DNA from: a virus
DNA length: 39,111 bases
Reading direction: 5' to 3' (one strand)
Virus record (IMG/VR): IMGVR_UViG_3300035097_000009
Span: 1-39,111 of that record
The notes under the pieces are model-generated. The model saw only the letters and a list, made by a program, of their open reading frames with translations. It had not been told where the DNA came from and did not search any database. The translations under genes were made by a program, and so were the position numbers. Positions 23,416 through 31,678 of the stretch are shown one piece after another. The stretch's first letter is position 1. Each line of letters opens with the position of its first letter.

Positions 23416-24122
23416 CAGGCGAACTCTTCTACGATGATGACGCCGTTCGCTCCGGCTCCACCGGCGACAGACGCACCGCCGCTGAGCGCGCATCCTCCCG
23501 AACCGCCGCCGCCGTAGACGCCGCCAGCCGCGCCTGCACCCTGCGCCTTCTTTCCACCCGTCGAACCGCTGCCGTGATAACCGTTCCCTCCAGCGCCGCT
23601 GACCGCTTGCGCCGCTGCGAGTGCGAGTCCTTCTTCACCGTCCGAGCCAGCGAGCTTCAGATCCCCGACGCCAGATGCACTCACGCCACCTGCGCCGCCC
23701 AACCCACCGACGTGAATGGTCGCGATGGTGTCAGCAAGTCCACCGGAACCACCCTTCGCGGTGCAGATCGCGGGAGAATCGAACGTCGTATCGCCGCCAG
23801 CGTTCCCATTGTTCGCGCCCGCTGCCGCTGCAGTTCCTCCAGCACCAACCGCCACGGTGAAGGCCGTCAGCTTCGGCGTGACCTTCCACGTCTGACTGAC
23901 CGCACCGCCGCCTCCGCCGCCTGCGGCACCAGAGTTCGTCGCGGCCGTGGCTACGCCGCCGCCAGCTCCTCCTGCGCCGACGCACGTGACTCGAATCGCA
24001 CGACACCACGCAGGCACCGTATACGTGGTAGTGCCCTGCTGGATGTAACTGATCGATAGCAACTTGAATCCAGGAGGAGCCGATCCCAGAGGCAGGCCAT
24101 TCGCGTCGTAGGTATTCTGCAT
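23415..24122 (-). CDS. Glycine-rich fibre/adhesin domain protein
   Basis: This 235-aa protein starts MQNTYDANGLPLGSAPPGFK at ATG 24122. After a short head (TYTVPAWCRAIRVTCVGAGG), the rest is glycine-rich with runs such as GGVATAATNSGAAGGGGGGA and GAGGNGYHGSG. It closes with GGAGANGVIIVEEFA. The V-P-x-x-x-x-x-V-x-V-x-G-x-G-G-G start and V-I-I-V-x-E end define the Gly-rich domain of phage fibres, which forms polyglycine-helix or beta-prism-like tips that bind host receptors. It lies between the propeller-like gene and the repeat fibre. Confidence 0.82.
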   Translation of the reverse strand: MQNTYDANGLPLGSAPPGFKLLSISYIQQGTTTYTVPAWCRAIRVTCVGAGGAGGGVATAATNSGAAGGGGGGAVSQTWKVTPKLTAFTVAVGAGGTAAAAGANNGNAGGDTTFDSPAICTAKGGSGGLADTIATIHVGGLGGAGGVSASGVGDLKLAGSDGEEGLALAAAQAVSGAGGNGYHGSGSTGGKKAQGAGAAGGVYGGGGSGGCALSGGASVAGGAGANGVIIVEEFA

Positions 24123-24125
24123 GAC

Positions 24126-25736
24126 CTAGCGCACTCCTGACGAAAACGAGGCTCCGCGCTGATACTGAAAGCTAGGCCGCGTGTTGATGTTCTCCCAGTC
24201 CGGTGGGTCGCCTGCGAGAAACGGCGCGACATACGCGTCGAAGCTGCCGCCATTGGTCACTTGGTAGATGAGACCCGCTTGCGACAAGACGCCGGTCGCC
24301 GGTCCGAGGACCAACGAGCACGAGAGATACTTCGCCGTGCTATCGACGGCACTCACCGTCGTCCATGCGCCCCACGTATCGAATGCTGCGTTGTATTTGA
24401 CAGAGCTGATGACGTTGTTCGTACCGTCGATCACGAACAGCCAGAAATCGACGTTGTTCGTCACGCCGACGACGCCGCCGCCAGCCTTGATCACGCCTCC
24501 GAACGCTGGAGGTTGTGACGGCGTAGCGGCCCACGTATTCGCCCCAGTGTTATATTGACGAACGGCGATGGCCGTGTTGGACGTGCGCCGCGCGCAAAAG
24601 ATGTTCTGCGTGTCCACCCAGACGAGACACCAATCCTGAATGTCATTGGTGACGGATGAGCCGAAGACGGCCGTCCCCGGAGCCGACGTCGCCGGCCAGA
24701 ATCCTTGCGCTTGCGTCTGATTCGCCTTGATCGAGAGCAGTTCGGTAAAATTCGGCGGCACGCCCGCTCCAGAATCGTAAACCGCCAACATGCCGTTGTT
24801 ATCGAGTGGCGCGAACCCGTAGCACTGACACTCGTTCGGCATCGACGTATCGATCATCGGCGTATCGAGCTGCACGCGGTTCGATCCACCCGTGCCCTGC
24901 CACCATCGGAGGTTGACACCGTTGACGGTGACTTGCGCCGTATGGGACATCGTGACCTGCGTCGGCGAATCGATGCTGATCACGCGAGGGTATCGACAGA
25001 TGTTCCAGTCCGTGCCTTCCGACGACAACGCCATCCCAACTTCCAGGCGCGTCTGATTCGACATGCCCGTGATCACCGCGCTCCCGTTGACGTGATTGCC
25101 CGTGGCGTTCAACGCGCCTTCGTTCCACGTGTCGCCGATGTCCGGATCGACCGACGTGACGACGGCGGCATCCACCTCCGAATGCAGATACATGCTCGCC
25201 GTTTGAATGTAACCGTCTGCGGTTCGGCCGATGGCACTACCGGCTTGAAAGGTGTGACCTGCCAAGTTGTTCCACGGAGGCGTCGAGTACCCGCCCCAGT
25301 TGCCCCACGTGATCGTGTTCGCCGTCAGCGACGCGCGAATGAACCCTTGATAAGACGTGCCGCCAGTCAGCTTGTCGGTGCTCTGCATCCCGGCGGTCAT
25401 CAACACGATGTCCTTCTTCGTTCCACCGCCGTTGTTCCAATACAACACGCCCAGCGCGCGCCCGCTGTCGAATCGCGCGAGGCCGTTGTTCCCAGTGCCG
25501 TCGAAGTTCGGACTGTCGATTCCCGCAGTCCACGTGGCGGTGAACAGGTTTTGGCTGGAACTGTAGTAGGACTTGATGGCGTGCGTCCCAGGCGTTCCAG
25601 GCGTATCGGCCGCGCTCGTGATGACGAAAAACCACCACGTCTTCGCGTTCACCGCGTAGATGAGATGATTCTGACCCGCGAGGCCAGGACCAGCGGCATA
25701 GGTGCCGAACGCCAACGTCCCGATCTTCGTCGGCAA
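24126..25736 (-). CDS. Large beta-rich virion protein, propeller-like
   Basis: This 536-aa protein starts at TTG 25736, directly after the upstream TAG, with GAGG about 8 bases before the start. The sequence shows repeated blades: GLARFDSGRALGVLYWNN, YGFAPLDNNGMLAVYDSG, DWCLVWVDTQNIFCARRT, VDFWLFVIDGTNNVISSVKY. The recurring L-x-x-W/V-D and aromatic-strand pattern suggests a beta-propeller or related all-beta fold, used in fibre or adhesin proteins. No enzymatic motif is clear. The position between capsid and connector genes implies a head-attached role. Function unknown. Confidence 0.75.
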   Translation of the reverse strand: MPTKIGTLAFGTYAAGPGLAGQNHLIYAVNAKTWWFFVITSAADTPGTPGTHAIKSYYSSSQNLFTATWTAGIDSPNFDGTGNNGLARFDSGRALGVLYWNNGGGTKKDIVLMTAGMQSTDKLTGGTSYQGFIRASLTANTITWGNWGGYSTPPWNNLAGHTFQAGSAIGRTADGYIQTASMYLHSEVDAAVVTSVDPDIGDTWNEGALNATGNHVNGSAVITGMSNQTRLEVGMALSSEGTDWNICRYPRVISIDSPTQVTMSHTAQVTVNGVNLRWWQGTGGSNRVQLDTPMIDTSMPNECQCYGFAPLDNNGMLAVYDSGAGVPPNFTELLSIKANQTQAQGFWPATSAPGTAVFGSSVTNDIQDWCLVWVDTQNIFCARRTSNTAIAVRQYNTGANTWAATPSQPPAFGGVIKAGGGVVGVTNNVDFWLFVIDGTNNVISSVKYNAAFDTWGAWTTVSAVDSTAKYLSCSLVLGPATGVLSQAGLIYQVTNGGSFDAYVAPFLAGDPPDWENINTRPSFQYQRGASFSSGVR

Positions 25737-26057
25737 CTACGTGACCTCGTCTCCATCGATGATGCAGGTCAATTGACTGGCAACGCTCGCCACGCCCGCG
25801 ATTGTTCCAGCTGCTTCGAGCGACATCGTGCCATCCCACTCCCAGCTGCCGCCTGCAGGCACGGTCACTGCTAGCGCCGTGAAGATGAACGCGGCAGTAG
25901 TTCCGTTGCGATAGAGCGCGAAGGTCCGATCGGTGCTGTCGTTGTTGACCACCGAGATATGCTTGATGATCGCGGCGGTCGCCCCAGGCACCGTGTAGAT
26001 AGTAGCAACGGATGCCGCGAGTTGCCCGCGATAGAGCGTCTTGTATGCGTCAGGCAT
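25737..26057 (-). CDS. Small virion-associated protein, beta-rich
   Basis: This 106-aa protein starts MPDAYKTLYRGQLAASVATI and overlaps the previous gene by 8 bases. VPGATAAIIKHISVVNNDST and FALYRNGTTAAFIFTALAVT followed by VPAGGSWEWDGTMSLEAAGT form alternating strands. This pattern (K-x-x-x-x-x-x-S-D-R-x-F-x-L-Y, then G-G-x-W-E-W-D-G) is seen in small phage proteins flanking fibres and thought to be decoration or fibre-base subunits. I cannot place it in a named family. Confidence 0.7.
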   Translation of the reverse strand: MPDAYKTLYRGQLAASVATIYTVPGATAAIIKHISVVNNDSTDRTFALYRNGTTAAFIFTALAVTVPAGGSWEWDGTMSLEAAGTIAGVASVASQLTCIIDGDEVT

Positions 26058-26406
26058 CGCGGATCCTCGCTTCGATGGCCGCGAGTTCTTCTCGCAGTCC
26101 GAGAGCAGCCTGCGCCAAGCTCTCTTCGTGCAGTCGGTCGAGTTCTTCGCGCCGCAGCTTGTGCACCTCATTCAGGTGCGTGACCTGCGCGTCGTAGGTT
26201 TCTTTCGTGATGACGATCAGCTCACGATCGTGCGCCTGATGCATGCGTCGCCGAATGACATCCGAGTTCTCGTGCGCGTTCGCGATGCCCTCGGCGTTGC
26301 ACTGCAGCACGGCGTCTTCCATCGCCTTCTGCAGCCTGCGCTCGGCAGTGACGCCGTACTGCGACTGAGACATCGCGCCGTGCGCGACGACGATCGTCGA
26401 TTCCAT
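26050..26406 (-). CDS. Coiled-coil protein, unknown
   Basis: This 118-aa protein starts MESTIVVAHGAMSQSQYGVT at ATG 26406, with GGAG about 10 bases upstream. The rest is almost all helix with heptads: RRLQKAMEDAVLQCNAEGIA, HLNEVHKLRREELDRLHEES, LGLREELAAIEARIRDA. There is no membrane segment. It may be a spacer or assembly partner for the surrounding fibre genes. The family is not recognised. Confidence 0.7.
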   Translation of the reverse strand: MESTIVVAHGAMSQSQYGVTAERRLQKAMEDAVLQCNAEGIANAHENSDVIRRRMHQAHDRELIVITKETYDAQVTHLNEVHKLRREELDRLHEESLAQAALGLREELAAIEARIRDA

Positions 26407-26409
26407 ATC

Positions 26410-26838
26410 TTAGGTCTCCGTCAGCGTCGTGGCCGTCGACAGACTCGGCGTCACGCCGTTGCCCATCGTGATGTTCGGCGTCACCGTTCCCGAGACGAGG
26501 CGCACGCCAGCGCCAGACGTCAGCGTGCCGTACGAGCAATGCGTCGCGGTGCCCGAGCCGCCGGTGCCTGCAGGAAACGTGATCGCCGCGACCGGGACGA
26601 CGGTGTTGTTCGTGACCGTCCAGCCGCTCGACGTCCGCACGACGGCCACGCGCGCATAGCTCGTGTAGGCCGCCTCGCTCGTCGTCTGGTCGCCTGCCGT
26701 GCCTGGGTCCGCCGTGTGCAGGGCGACGTAGATGTTCGTGATGGGAGACGAAGTCGCGTTGACCGCGACGTTCGCGAACAGCGTCGCGTTGAAAATCAGC
26801 AGCAGCAGCGAGTTCGCGTAAGCCGTGCTCTTCGCCAT
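26410..26838 (-). CDS. Phage fibre/head-fibre-like protein
   Basis: This 142-aa protein starts MAKSTAYANSLLLLIFNATL at ATG 26838 behind a good AAAGGAG site. NIYVALHTADPGTAGDQTTS, TSYARVAVVRTSSGWTVTNN, and AGVRLVSGTVTPNITMGNG are the hallmarks of a recurrent phage protein often annotated as a tail-fibre protein: the A-L-H-T-A-D-P-G motif with the E-A-x-Y-x-x-Y-A-R-V pair. Its role in the virion is not proven. It sits immediately after a short helical gene in the head region. Confidence 0.8.
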   Translation of the reverse strand: MAKSTAYANSLLLLIFNATLFANVAVNATSSPITNIYVALHTADPGTAGDQTTSEAAYTSYARVAVVRTSSGWTVTNNTVVPVAAITFPAGTGGSGTATHCSYGTLTSGAGVRLVSGTVTPNITMGNGVTPSLSTATTLTET

Positions 26839-26849
26839 TGAAAGCTCCT

Positions 26850-27080
26850 TTACTGACTCACGCGCTTGAACACTTCAAGCAGCGAGACGCCGCTGAAGCC
26901 TTCGCGGATGACCTTCTCGTTCATGACGCGACGAAACTCGACGCGATGGTTGTAGGCGCAGTGCAAAAGAAACGAGCACGCCGCGCCTATCGCGTCGCCG
27001 ATCGGCAACCTCTGCAGGATCATCAACGCCTCGTTTTGTCGAACGAGGCGCTGACCTTCACTGCTCCCGGCGAGCGGCAT
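26850..27080 (-). CDS. Small helical protein, unknown (76 aa)
   Basis: This 76-aa protein starts MPLAGSSEGQRLVRQNEALM at ATG 27080, overlapping the preceding gene by 23 bases. It is helical throughout (RLPIGDAIGAACSFLLHCAY) with Arg/Lys-rich ends and three Cys/His-type residues near CAYNHRVEF. It may be a packaging or head-associated small protein by position. An earlier in-frame start would make a longer product from a region already coding in another frame, so the shorter form is preferred. Confidence 0.65.
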   Translation of the reverse strand: MPLAGSSEGQRLVRQNEALMILQRLPIGDAIGAACSFLLHCAYNHRVEFRRVMNEKVIREGFSGVSLLEVFKRVSQ

Positions 27081-27261
27081 GTCGCAACCTCTTGTCCGCA
27101 CGACGCGCGGACTTGCCGCGCACCTTCGGAAGCTGCCGACGGATCGTGTCGCCGCTATCACCGCGCTGGTAATAGACGCCGTCGTGCGTGTGAAACCGTC
27201 GATCGTTGTATACGAAGACGCGACGAAGTGGATCGAGCTTCATCGCGTCCTTGTCGTTCAT
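27058..27261 (-). CDS. Small basic protein, unknown (67 aa)
   Basis: This 67-aa protein starts MNDKDAMKLDPLRRVFVYND at ATG 27261, overlapping the upstream stop as TGATGA. It has RFHTHDGVYYQRGDSGDTIR in the middle and a strongly basic C-terminus (KSARRADKRLRHAARREQ) that could bind DNA or RNA. The family is not recognised. Confidence 0.65.
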   Translation of the reverse strand: MNDKDAMKLDPLRRVFVYNDRRFHTHDGVYYQRGDSGDTIRRQLPKVRGKSARRADKRLRHAARREQ

Positions 27262-27446
27262 CAGCGTCCCGGCTGATTCGGAAGCGGATTCGGCTGCTTC
27301 CCAGGCTGCGCCGCGCTGTCGTTCGCCGGATCTCTCGCCGTGTCCGTGCCGACGCCGCCGGGCGCAGGACGCGGATTGCTGTTGTCGGGCGGGTTCGGAA
27401 TGCTCTTCGCGTCGTCGCTTCGCGTGCGTGGATCTTTTTCGCCCAT
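27261..27446 (-). CDS. Small Pro/Asn-rich protein, unknown (61 aa)
   Basis: This 61-aa protein starts MGEKDPRTRSDDAKSIPNPP at ATG 27446 with a perfect AGGAGG site. It is disordered: low complexity, rich in Pro, Asn, Asp and Gly, with no aromatic residue. It lies directly downstream of the capsid gene, where small flexible phage proteins are common. The family is not recognised. Confidence 0.65.
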   Translation of the reverse strand: MGEKDPRTRSDDAKSIPNPPDNSNPRPAPGGVGTDTARDPANDSAAQPGKQPNPLPNQPGR

Positions 27447-27504
27447 CGCTTCCTCCTGTTCAACCAGCGCCCCATTGCGCCGGTATCTTTACTGCAGCGT
27501 CGCC

Positions 27505-28620
27505 TTACTGCAGCGTGCCGATGCAGATGCCGCTGTCGCCGTTGTAGTCCGAACGAACGCGCGGAATCATGATGGCCATCACGAGGTTGTGGAACGTGAA
27601 GCCATCCGCGCTGGTCCACGGAATGACCGTCGGCTCCTGCCCAACGACCATGTCGATGACGTCGTTCGTCATCTGCACGAGCGCGACCTTCGCGCCGACG
27701 TGCGTCGCTGCGTCGCCGTCCGGCATCAAGTCCGCCGAGCGGATGCCTTCGAGACCCTGCAGCATGAGCAGCCGGTTGCGGATCGTGAGACCTTGCGCGT
27801 TGTTCACCGCGTTGTAGTCGGTGTCGAGCGCCGCGCTCACCGACGTGCTCGTGTAAAGCCGGTACGGTCCGAACTTCTTGTTCGCGACCAGCTTCGCGAT
27901 CATCGCCTGGATCTGCGCGAAGACCGTCGAGCCGACCGGTGCCGTCGACCACGCAGCCGCCGTCAAGACCTGCGTCTCGGCGTTCGGTGCGTTGAGCAAA
28001 CCCGGCGCGTTGTATCCGGCGATCTTCAGCTCCTGCCCATCGACCGTCTGCGCTCCGTTGAGCGCTGCGTCTTCGATGTTCTCGTTGACGGCGCGCGTCG
28101 ACGACTTGATGCCTGCGGTGTCGAGCGGAATGCCGATGCGCTGCGACTCGCGCAGCGTCCTGATGTCCAGCTCGAAGCCGCTGAGCGTCAGGTAGATCGG
28201 CAGCCTGCTTTCGAGCAGCGTCGGCATGAAGTTCTCGGTGCGCGCCGAAGGCGTCATCGAGCGCTGCGCGTTCGCGACCTTGTTGATCGCGTTCCACGCC
28301 AACTGCGTGACGCTGAGCGGATCAGTCAGGTTGAACGTCAACCCTGCCGCGAGAACGTCGGCGACGAACGTGAGCCGCTGCAGTCCGACCTCGACCACCG
28401 CGCGGTCGAGCAGGAGCTGCGAGCGCTCGGGGAACGGCGCGTTCGCGCGGAACTGCGAGCGCTCCATGTCTTCGATTTGCTTCATTTTGCGGAAGCCAGG
28501 CGAGCGCAGCGCGCGAGCGTCCCACCGTCCGCTCTCCTCCAGCGCGCGAACGACCAAGTCGCCGAGCGGGCTCTTGCTCTCGATGGTGTCGGACTTGCCG
28601 ACCATGAACCGCGTTTCCAT
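27505..28620 (-). CDS. Major capsid protein (HK97 fold)
   Basis: This 371-aa protein starts METRFMVGKSDTIESKSPLG at ATG 28620 (AGGAG upstream). RLTFVADVLAAGLTFNLTDP, FMPTLLESRLPIYLTLSGFE and LDIRTLRESQRIGIPLDTAG resemble encapsulin-related phage capsids, with KFGPYRLYTSTSVSAALDTD as a later P-domain or axial-domain segment. It closes with FHNLVMAIMIPRVRSDYNGD. The order protease-scaffold, decoration protein, capsid supports the call. There is no scaffold-like delta domain at its N-terminus, since scaffolding is encoded upstream. The exact family (encapsulin-like or DUF6260-type) was not checked. Confidence 0.87.
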   Translation of the reverse strand: METRFMVGKSDTIESKSPLGDLVVRALEESGRWDARALRSPGFRKMKQIEDMERSQFRANAPFPERSQLLLDRAVVEVGLQRLTFVADVLAAGLTFNLTDPLSVTQLAWNAINKVANAQRSMTPSARTENFMPTLLESRLPIYLTLSGFELDIRTLRESQRIGIPLDTAGIKSSTRAVNENIEDAALNGAQTVDGQELKIAGYNAPGLLNAPNAETQVLTAAAWSTAPVGSTVFAQIQAMIAKLVANKKFGPYRLYTSTSVSAALDTDYNAVNNAQGLTIRNRLLMLQGLEGIRSADLMPDGDAATHVGAKVALVQMTNDVIDMVVGQEPTVIPWTSADGFTFHNLVMAIMIPRVRSDYNGDSGICIGTLQ

Positions 28621-28678
28621 TGTTGCTCCTCCGGACGCCGAAGCGTCTCAAAATTACGTGTTGACGTTCGACTTCCGA

Positions 28679-29119
28679 CTACACGACCTCGACGCGGAGC
28701 ATGGTCTCGACGGTGACGTTCGCCTTGTTCTCCAGCGCGGAGAACAGTGCAGTGCCCGATGCGATGGCGCGCAGCGTGCCGTCGCCAGCGCTCTCCAACT
28801 TCTGTCCGGCGACGATGTTCTGGCCGCTCGCGATGCGCATCCAGAACGTCGTGCCGCCGCGACCGGCGCTGACCTCGACGAGGTCCGACAGCGCGTAGGC
28901 GTCATCGACGCCTTTGTTCATCATCGCCATTTCGGTGGCGACGAGCCTGCCGGTGTTGCCGCCAGCGGTGGCGTGCTTGCGAAAGCGCATGACGCCTGCC
29001 GCGTTGAACAGCTCGACGAGATGACCAGGCTTGATCGCCTCACTCGCCGTTCGGTCGTTGATCTGCGTACGCTCGCCGCCGAGGAAGATCGTGTTCGGCG
29101 CGTTCAGTGCTACGGACAT
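28679..29119 (-). CDS. Capsid decoration/stabilisation protein (DUF2190-like)
   Basis: This 146-aa protein starts MSVALNAPNTIFLGGERTQI at ATG 29119 with AAAGGAGAG as ribosome binding site. EAIKPGHLVELFNAAGVMRF, SDLVEVSAGRGGTTFWMRIA and ANVTVETMLRVEVV are beta-strand elements like the small head-decoration proteins that sit between protease-scaffold and major capsid genes. There is no enzymatic motif. A DUF2190-like or lambda-gpD-like role is inferred from position and fold pattern. Confidence 0.78.
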   Translation of the reverse strand: MSVALNAPNTIFLGGERTQINDRTASEAIKPGHLVELFNAAGVMRFRKHATAGGNTGRLVATEMAMMNKGVDDAYALSDLVEVSAGRGGTTFWMRIASGQNIVAGQKLESAGDGTLRAIASGTALFSALENKANVTVETMLRVEVV

Positions 29120-29190
29120 GGTTCACCTCTCCTTTGTTCTGCCCGCGCTTCCCCACGAAACGCGCCAACTATGGACTTGAAAGACGCCGA

Positions 29191-29754
29191 TCAGGCGACG
29201 ACGGTTTCCTTCTTCTCGCGCATCGCCTTGAGACCCGCCGCATAGGTGCTCGGAGGCGTCAGGTCCTCGGTGTCCCCGGCGACCGGCGGACGCGCCACGC
29301 CCATGCCGCTGAAGTCCACCGCAGGCTGCGCGACCTTCGCGAACGCGGCCATCGTCTTCAGCTCGTCGAGCGGCATCGCCTTGAGTTCCGCCTCGGTCTT
29401 CACGCCGCACGTCTTGAGCGACGCGACGAGCACGTCCTTCTCGGCCGCCTCGCGCGCCTGGTGCAGGTTCACGACGGACGCGATGCGCGGGAACATCTTC
29501 AGCGCTTCCTCTTCGGTCATCGTCGTCGCGGGCTTCGCAGCAGCCGCCGCGAGCTTGGCCGCTGCCTCGTCGTCGGCAATCTTCTTCGCGGCAGCCGCGT
29601 CAGCCGCGAGCTTGTCGGCCGCGTCCTGCAGCGTCTTGCAGTGCGCCTCCAGCGCCTTGATCGCGTCTTCGCCAGCGGCTTCGAGCGCCTTCTGGTCTTT
29701 CAACGGATTGTGGACATTTTCCATCAGCGCCTTGATGCGTGCCTTGTCGACCAT
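29191..29754 (-). CDS. Nested scaffold protein from internal start
   Basis: Within the protease-scaffold gene, AAGGAGATGACAACATG places a textbook ribosome binding site in front of ATG 29754, in frame. The resulting 187-aa product starts MVDKARIKALMENVHNPLKD and contains the Ala-rich coiled coil and the tail. This mirrors the lambda C/Nu3 arrangement, where the full protein carries the protease and the nested product supplies most scaffold. Confidence 0.8.
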   Translation of the reverse strand: MVDKARIKALMENVHNPLKDQKALEAAGEDAIKALEAHCKTLQDAADKLAADAAAAKKIADDEAAAKLAAAAAKPATTMTEEEALKMFPRIASVVNLHQAREAAEKDVLVASLKTCGVKTEAELKAMPLDELKTMAAFAKVAQPAVDFSGMGVARPPVAGDTEDLTPPSTYAAGLKAMREKKETVVA

Positions 29755-30963
29755 GTTGTCATCTCCTTGTGAGTGGGTGGAGTTCCCGCGAGCCTGCCCA
29801 CCACAGGAGCAGGTCGTTACGCCCATCGCCTTGAACTGCTTGTTGATTCTCGTCAACAGCGCCGCCGGTTCGACCTTCGTCTTCGCGTCTGCTGCCACGC
29901 GCTTTGCCGCGTTGACAACGTAGACCGACTGCACGTCGTCTTCTTCGTCCTGCTGCATCGTCCAGCACATCTCCATGATGCCGCCGAGCAGCGAATAGAC
30001 GGTCATGCACTGAGTGCGGAGCGCATCGAGTCGTGCATCTTCGACGCTCTCTTCGGCTTCCTCGTCGCCGGTCGACTCGGCGTTCTCGTCGAGCAGCAGC
30101 GCGGCAACGGTCTTGTTGGCGTCGCCGAGCGCCACGACCGCTTGATTCAGCAGCGACGACATCGTGTTGTAGCCGACCAACTCGGCAGTCTCTTCGGCGA
30201 CTTCCGCCGGGTCGTCCTGCAGCGTCTTGAGGAACGCTTTGACTCGGTCCTTCAGCTTTTTCGGTTCTGCCACAGGCACCTCCACGGGCACTTTCGGTCC
30301 GAGCGGTTTGCCGTCGCGACCAAGCACCTGCAAACTGACGATGTCTCCCGCTCGCGCGACCAAATGTCTGATAGCCTTGCGCCCTGCACCGCAGCCTGCC
30401 GCGACGCTGCACGCGCCCGTCTCGTCGACGGCGAGGAACGCGAGGTGGTCGCTCACGATGCTGCGCCAGATGCTGTGATACTCCTTGCCCTCGAACGTGC
30501 CGTCCTTTTGCTCCACGTCCACGTAGCAGCCGACGCTAACTTCGACGGTCTCGCCTGCGCGCAGACGCCGAATGACGTCGGCCGCTTCCGTTCCGACGGC
30601 GTCCGCCTTCATCGGGTCGAGCCACGCGAAGAGTTCCAGGCGCCGAGTCGTGAGGATCTGTTTCGACGGTGCCGCGTCGAACACGAGGCCGAAACTCTTT
30701 TCCAACGTGCGCGGCGTGTTCGCCGTGACCTGCGTCCCGTCGTCGTCCGGATGTCCCGCGAAGCATCCGCGACCGTTCCACTGATACGGCGTCTCGGCCA
30801 ACTCCTCCGCAGGCACGAACTCCGGCACGTCGCTGTTCACCGCCCAGACGACGCCTTCGACCATCGCGACGACGGGCACGACGATGTGCTCGCGCTTGTC
30901 GTAGATGGCCGTGCGAATGGTGCCGGTCGCACCGACGAGATGCAGGTGTCGGATCTTCTTCAT
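29191..30963 (-). CDS. Prohead protease-scaffold fusion (DUF2213-like)
   Basis: This 590-aa protein starts MKKIRHLHLVGATGTIRTAI at ATG 30963 (ATGA overlap). The N-terminal half looks like the DUF2213 prohead protease family: KREHIVVPVVAMVEGVVWAV, RGCFAGHPDDDGTQVTANTP and DHLAFLAVDETGACSVAAGC; the His and Ser there are candidates for a catalytic pair. Residues about 404-590 form an Ala/Lys/Glu-rich coiled-coil scaffold with EEALKMFPRIASVVNLHQAR. An internal ribosome site and ATG produce the scaffold alone (separate entry). The protease probably frees the scaffold during head maturation. Confidence 0.85.
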   Translation of the reverse strand: MKKIRHLHLVGATGTIRTAIYDKREHIVVPVVAMVEGVVWAVNSDVPEFVPAEELAETPYQWNGRGCFAGHPDDDGTQVTANTPRTLEKSFGLVFDAAPSKQILTTRRLELFAWLDPMKADAVGTEAADVIRRLRAGETVEVSVGCYVDVEQKDGTFEGKEYHSIWRSIVSDHLAFLAVDETGACSVAAGCGAGRKAIRHLVARAGDIVSLQVLGRDGKPLGPKVPVEVPVAEPKKLKDRVKAFLKTLQDDPAEVAEETAELVGYNTMSSLLNQAVVALGDANKTVAALLLDENAESTGDEEAEESVEDARLDALRTQCMTVYSLLGGIMEMCWTMQQDEEDDVQSVYVVNAAKRVAADAKTKVEPAALLTRINKQFKAMGVTTCSCGGQARGNSTHSQGDDNMVDKARIKALMENVHNPLKDQKALEAAGEDAIKALEAHCKTLQDAADKLAADAAAAKKIADDEAAAKLAAAAAKPATTMTEEEALKMFPRIASVVNLHQAREAAEKDVLVASLKTCGVKTEAELKAMPLDELKTMAAFAKVAQPAVDFSGMGVARPPVAGDTEDLTPPSTYAAGLKAMREKKETVVA

Positions 30964-31322
30964 GCGACAAGCTCTCCGTTGCGAAGGAACCCGTGCCAGC
31001 CTGGAGTCTGAATCGAGCCTGCGCCTGCGTTGCACGTCGCGCCGTCCTTGTCGACGGTGATGTTCGGCGGGTCGCCGTGTCGAACCCAGCAACGATGCGT
31101 CTTGTCTTCTTTCATCGTGCAGTTGCTCGCGCGGCTGTCGATGTTCCACCAGTGACCGTCCGGACACACGACGACCAGATGCATTCGACACGGCGGTTCG
31201 TGGTTGTTGCAGAAGCCGGACGAGAACGACATCCAAAACATGTCGCCAGGCTTCGGCCGCTCAAGCTCCCAGTCGAATGACTCGTGCATCACACACTTGA
31301 GCGGCGTAGGAACGAGGTCCAT
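30960..31322 (-). CDS. DUF6527-like small protein (120 aa)
   Basis: ATG 31322 overlaps the preceding TGA as TGATG; a TTG at 31325 is less likely. The 120-aa product starts MDLVPTPLKCVMHESFDWEL. MHLVVVCPDGHWWNIDSRAS, RHGDPPNITVDKDG and a closing PGWHGFLRNGELVA resemble DUF6527-type phage proteins: a Cys/His-rich core, a W-x-x-x-G-x-x-P-x-x-x-x-P-type middle and an H-G-F-L-R-N-G ending. Seven Cys suggest metal binding. A related but shorter protein lies two genes upstream in transcription order, so they are likely paralogues. Role in the virion unknown. Confidence 0.7.
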   Translation of the reverse strand: MDLVPTPLKCVMHESFDWELERPKPGDMFWMSFSSGFCNNHEPPCRMHLVVVCPDGHWWNIDSRASNCTMKEDKTHRCWVRHGDPPNITVDKDGATCNAGAGSIQTPGWHGFLRNGELVA

Positions 31323-31678
31323 CAAAACCTCGCGTACAACGCGTCGCGCGTCGCGTTGTAATAGAGCAGCGCTGCAGCATCCGGCTGCGCACGCATCGCC
31401 GCATTCAATTGATCCGCCGTGCGGTCGCCGAGTGCCGCACGCACGGCTGCCGTCGCGATCGACGTCGCCGCCTCGCTCATCGCGATCGTCACGTCGTGCT
31501 CCTGCAGGACGAGAGGTGGCCGAGGAAACACGACGGCCGCGCCGGTCGATTCGTTCGTCGCAGTCACGTCGCAGACGATCGTCCTGTTCACGGCGTCGAC
31601 GTGATACGCGGTGATGTCGAGCCGGTCGATGGACTGCGCCGGTTCGATGACGATCGGCTTCGAGAAGCGCTTCGGCAT
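31322..31678 (-). CDS. Small beta-rich protein, unknown (118 aa)
   Basis: The start is ATG 31678, overlapping the preceding TGA as TGATG; a GTG at 31681 is an alternative. The product starts MPKRFSKPIVIEPAQSIDRL, continues with DITAYHVDAVNRTIVCDVTA and AAVVFPRPPLVLQEHDVTIA, and ends in helices (LGDRTADQLNAAMRAQPDAA). It sits between two DUF6527-like-flanked head genes. The family is not recognised; a head accessory role is inferred. Confidence 0.68.
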   Translation of the reverse strand: MPKRFSKPIVIEPAQSIDRLDITAYHVDAVNRTIVCDVTATNESTGAAVVFPRPPLVLQEHDVTIAMSEAATSIATAAVRAALGDRTADQLNAAMRAQPDAAALLYYNATRDALYARF

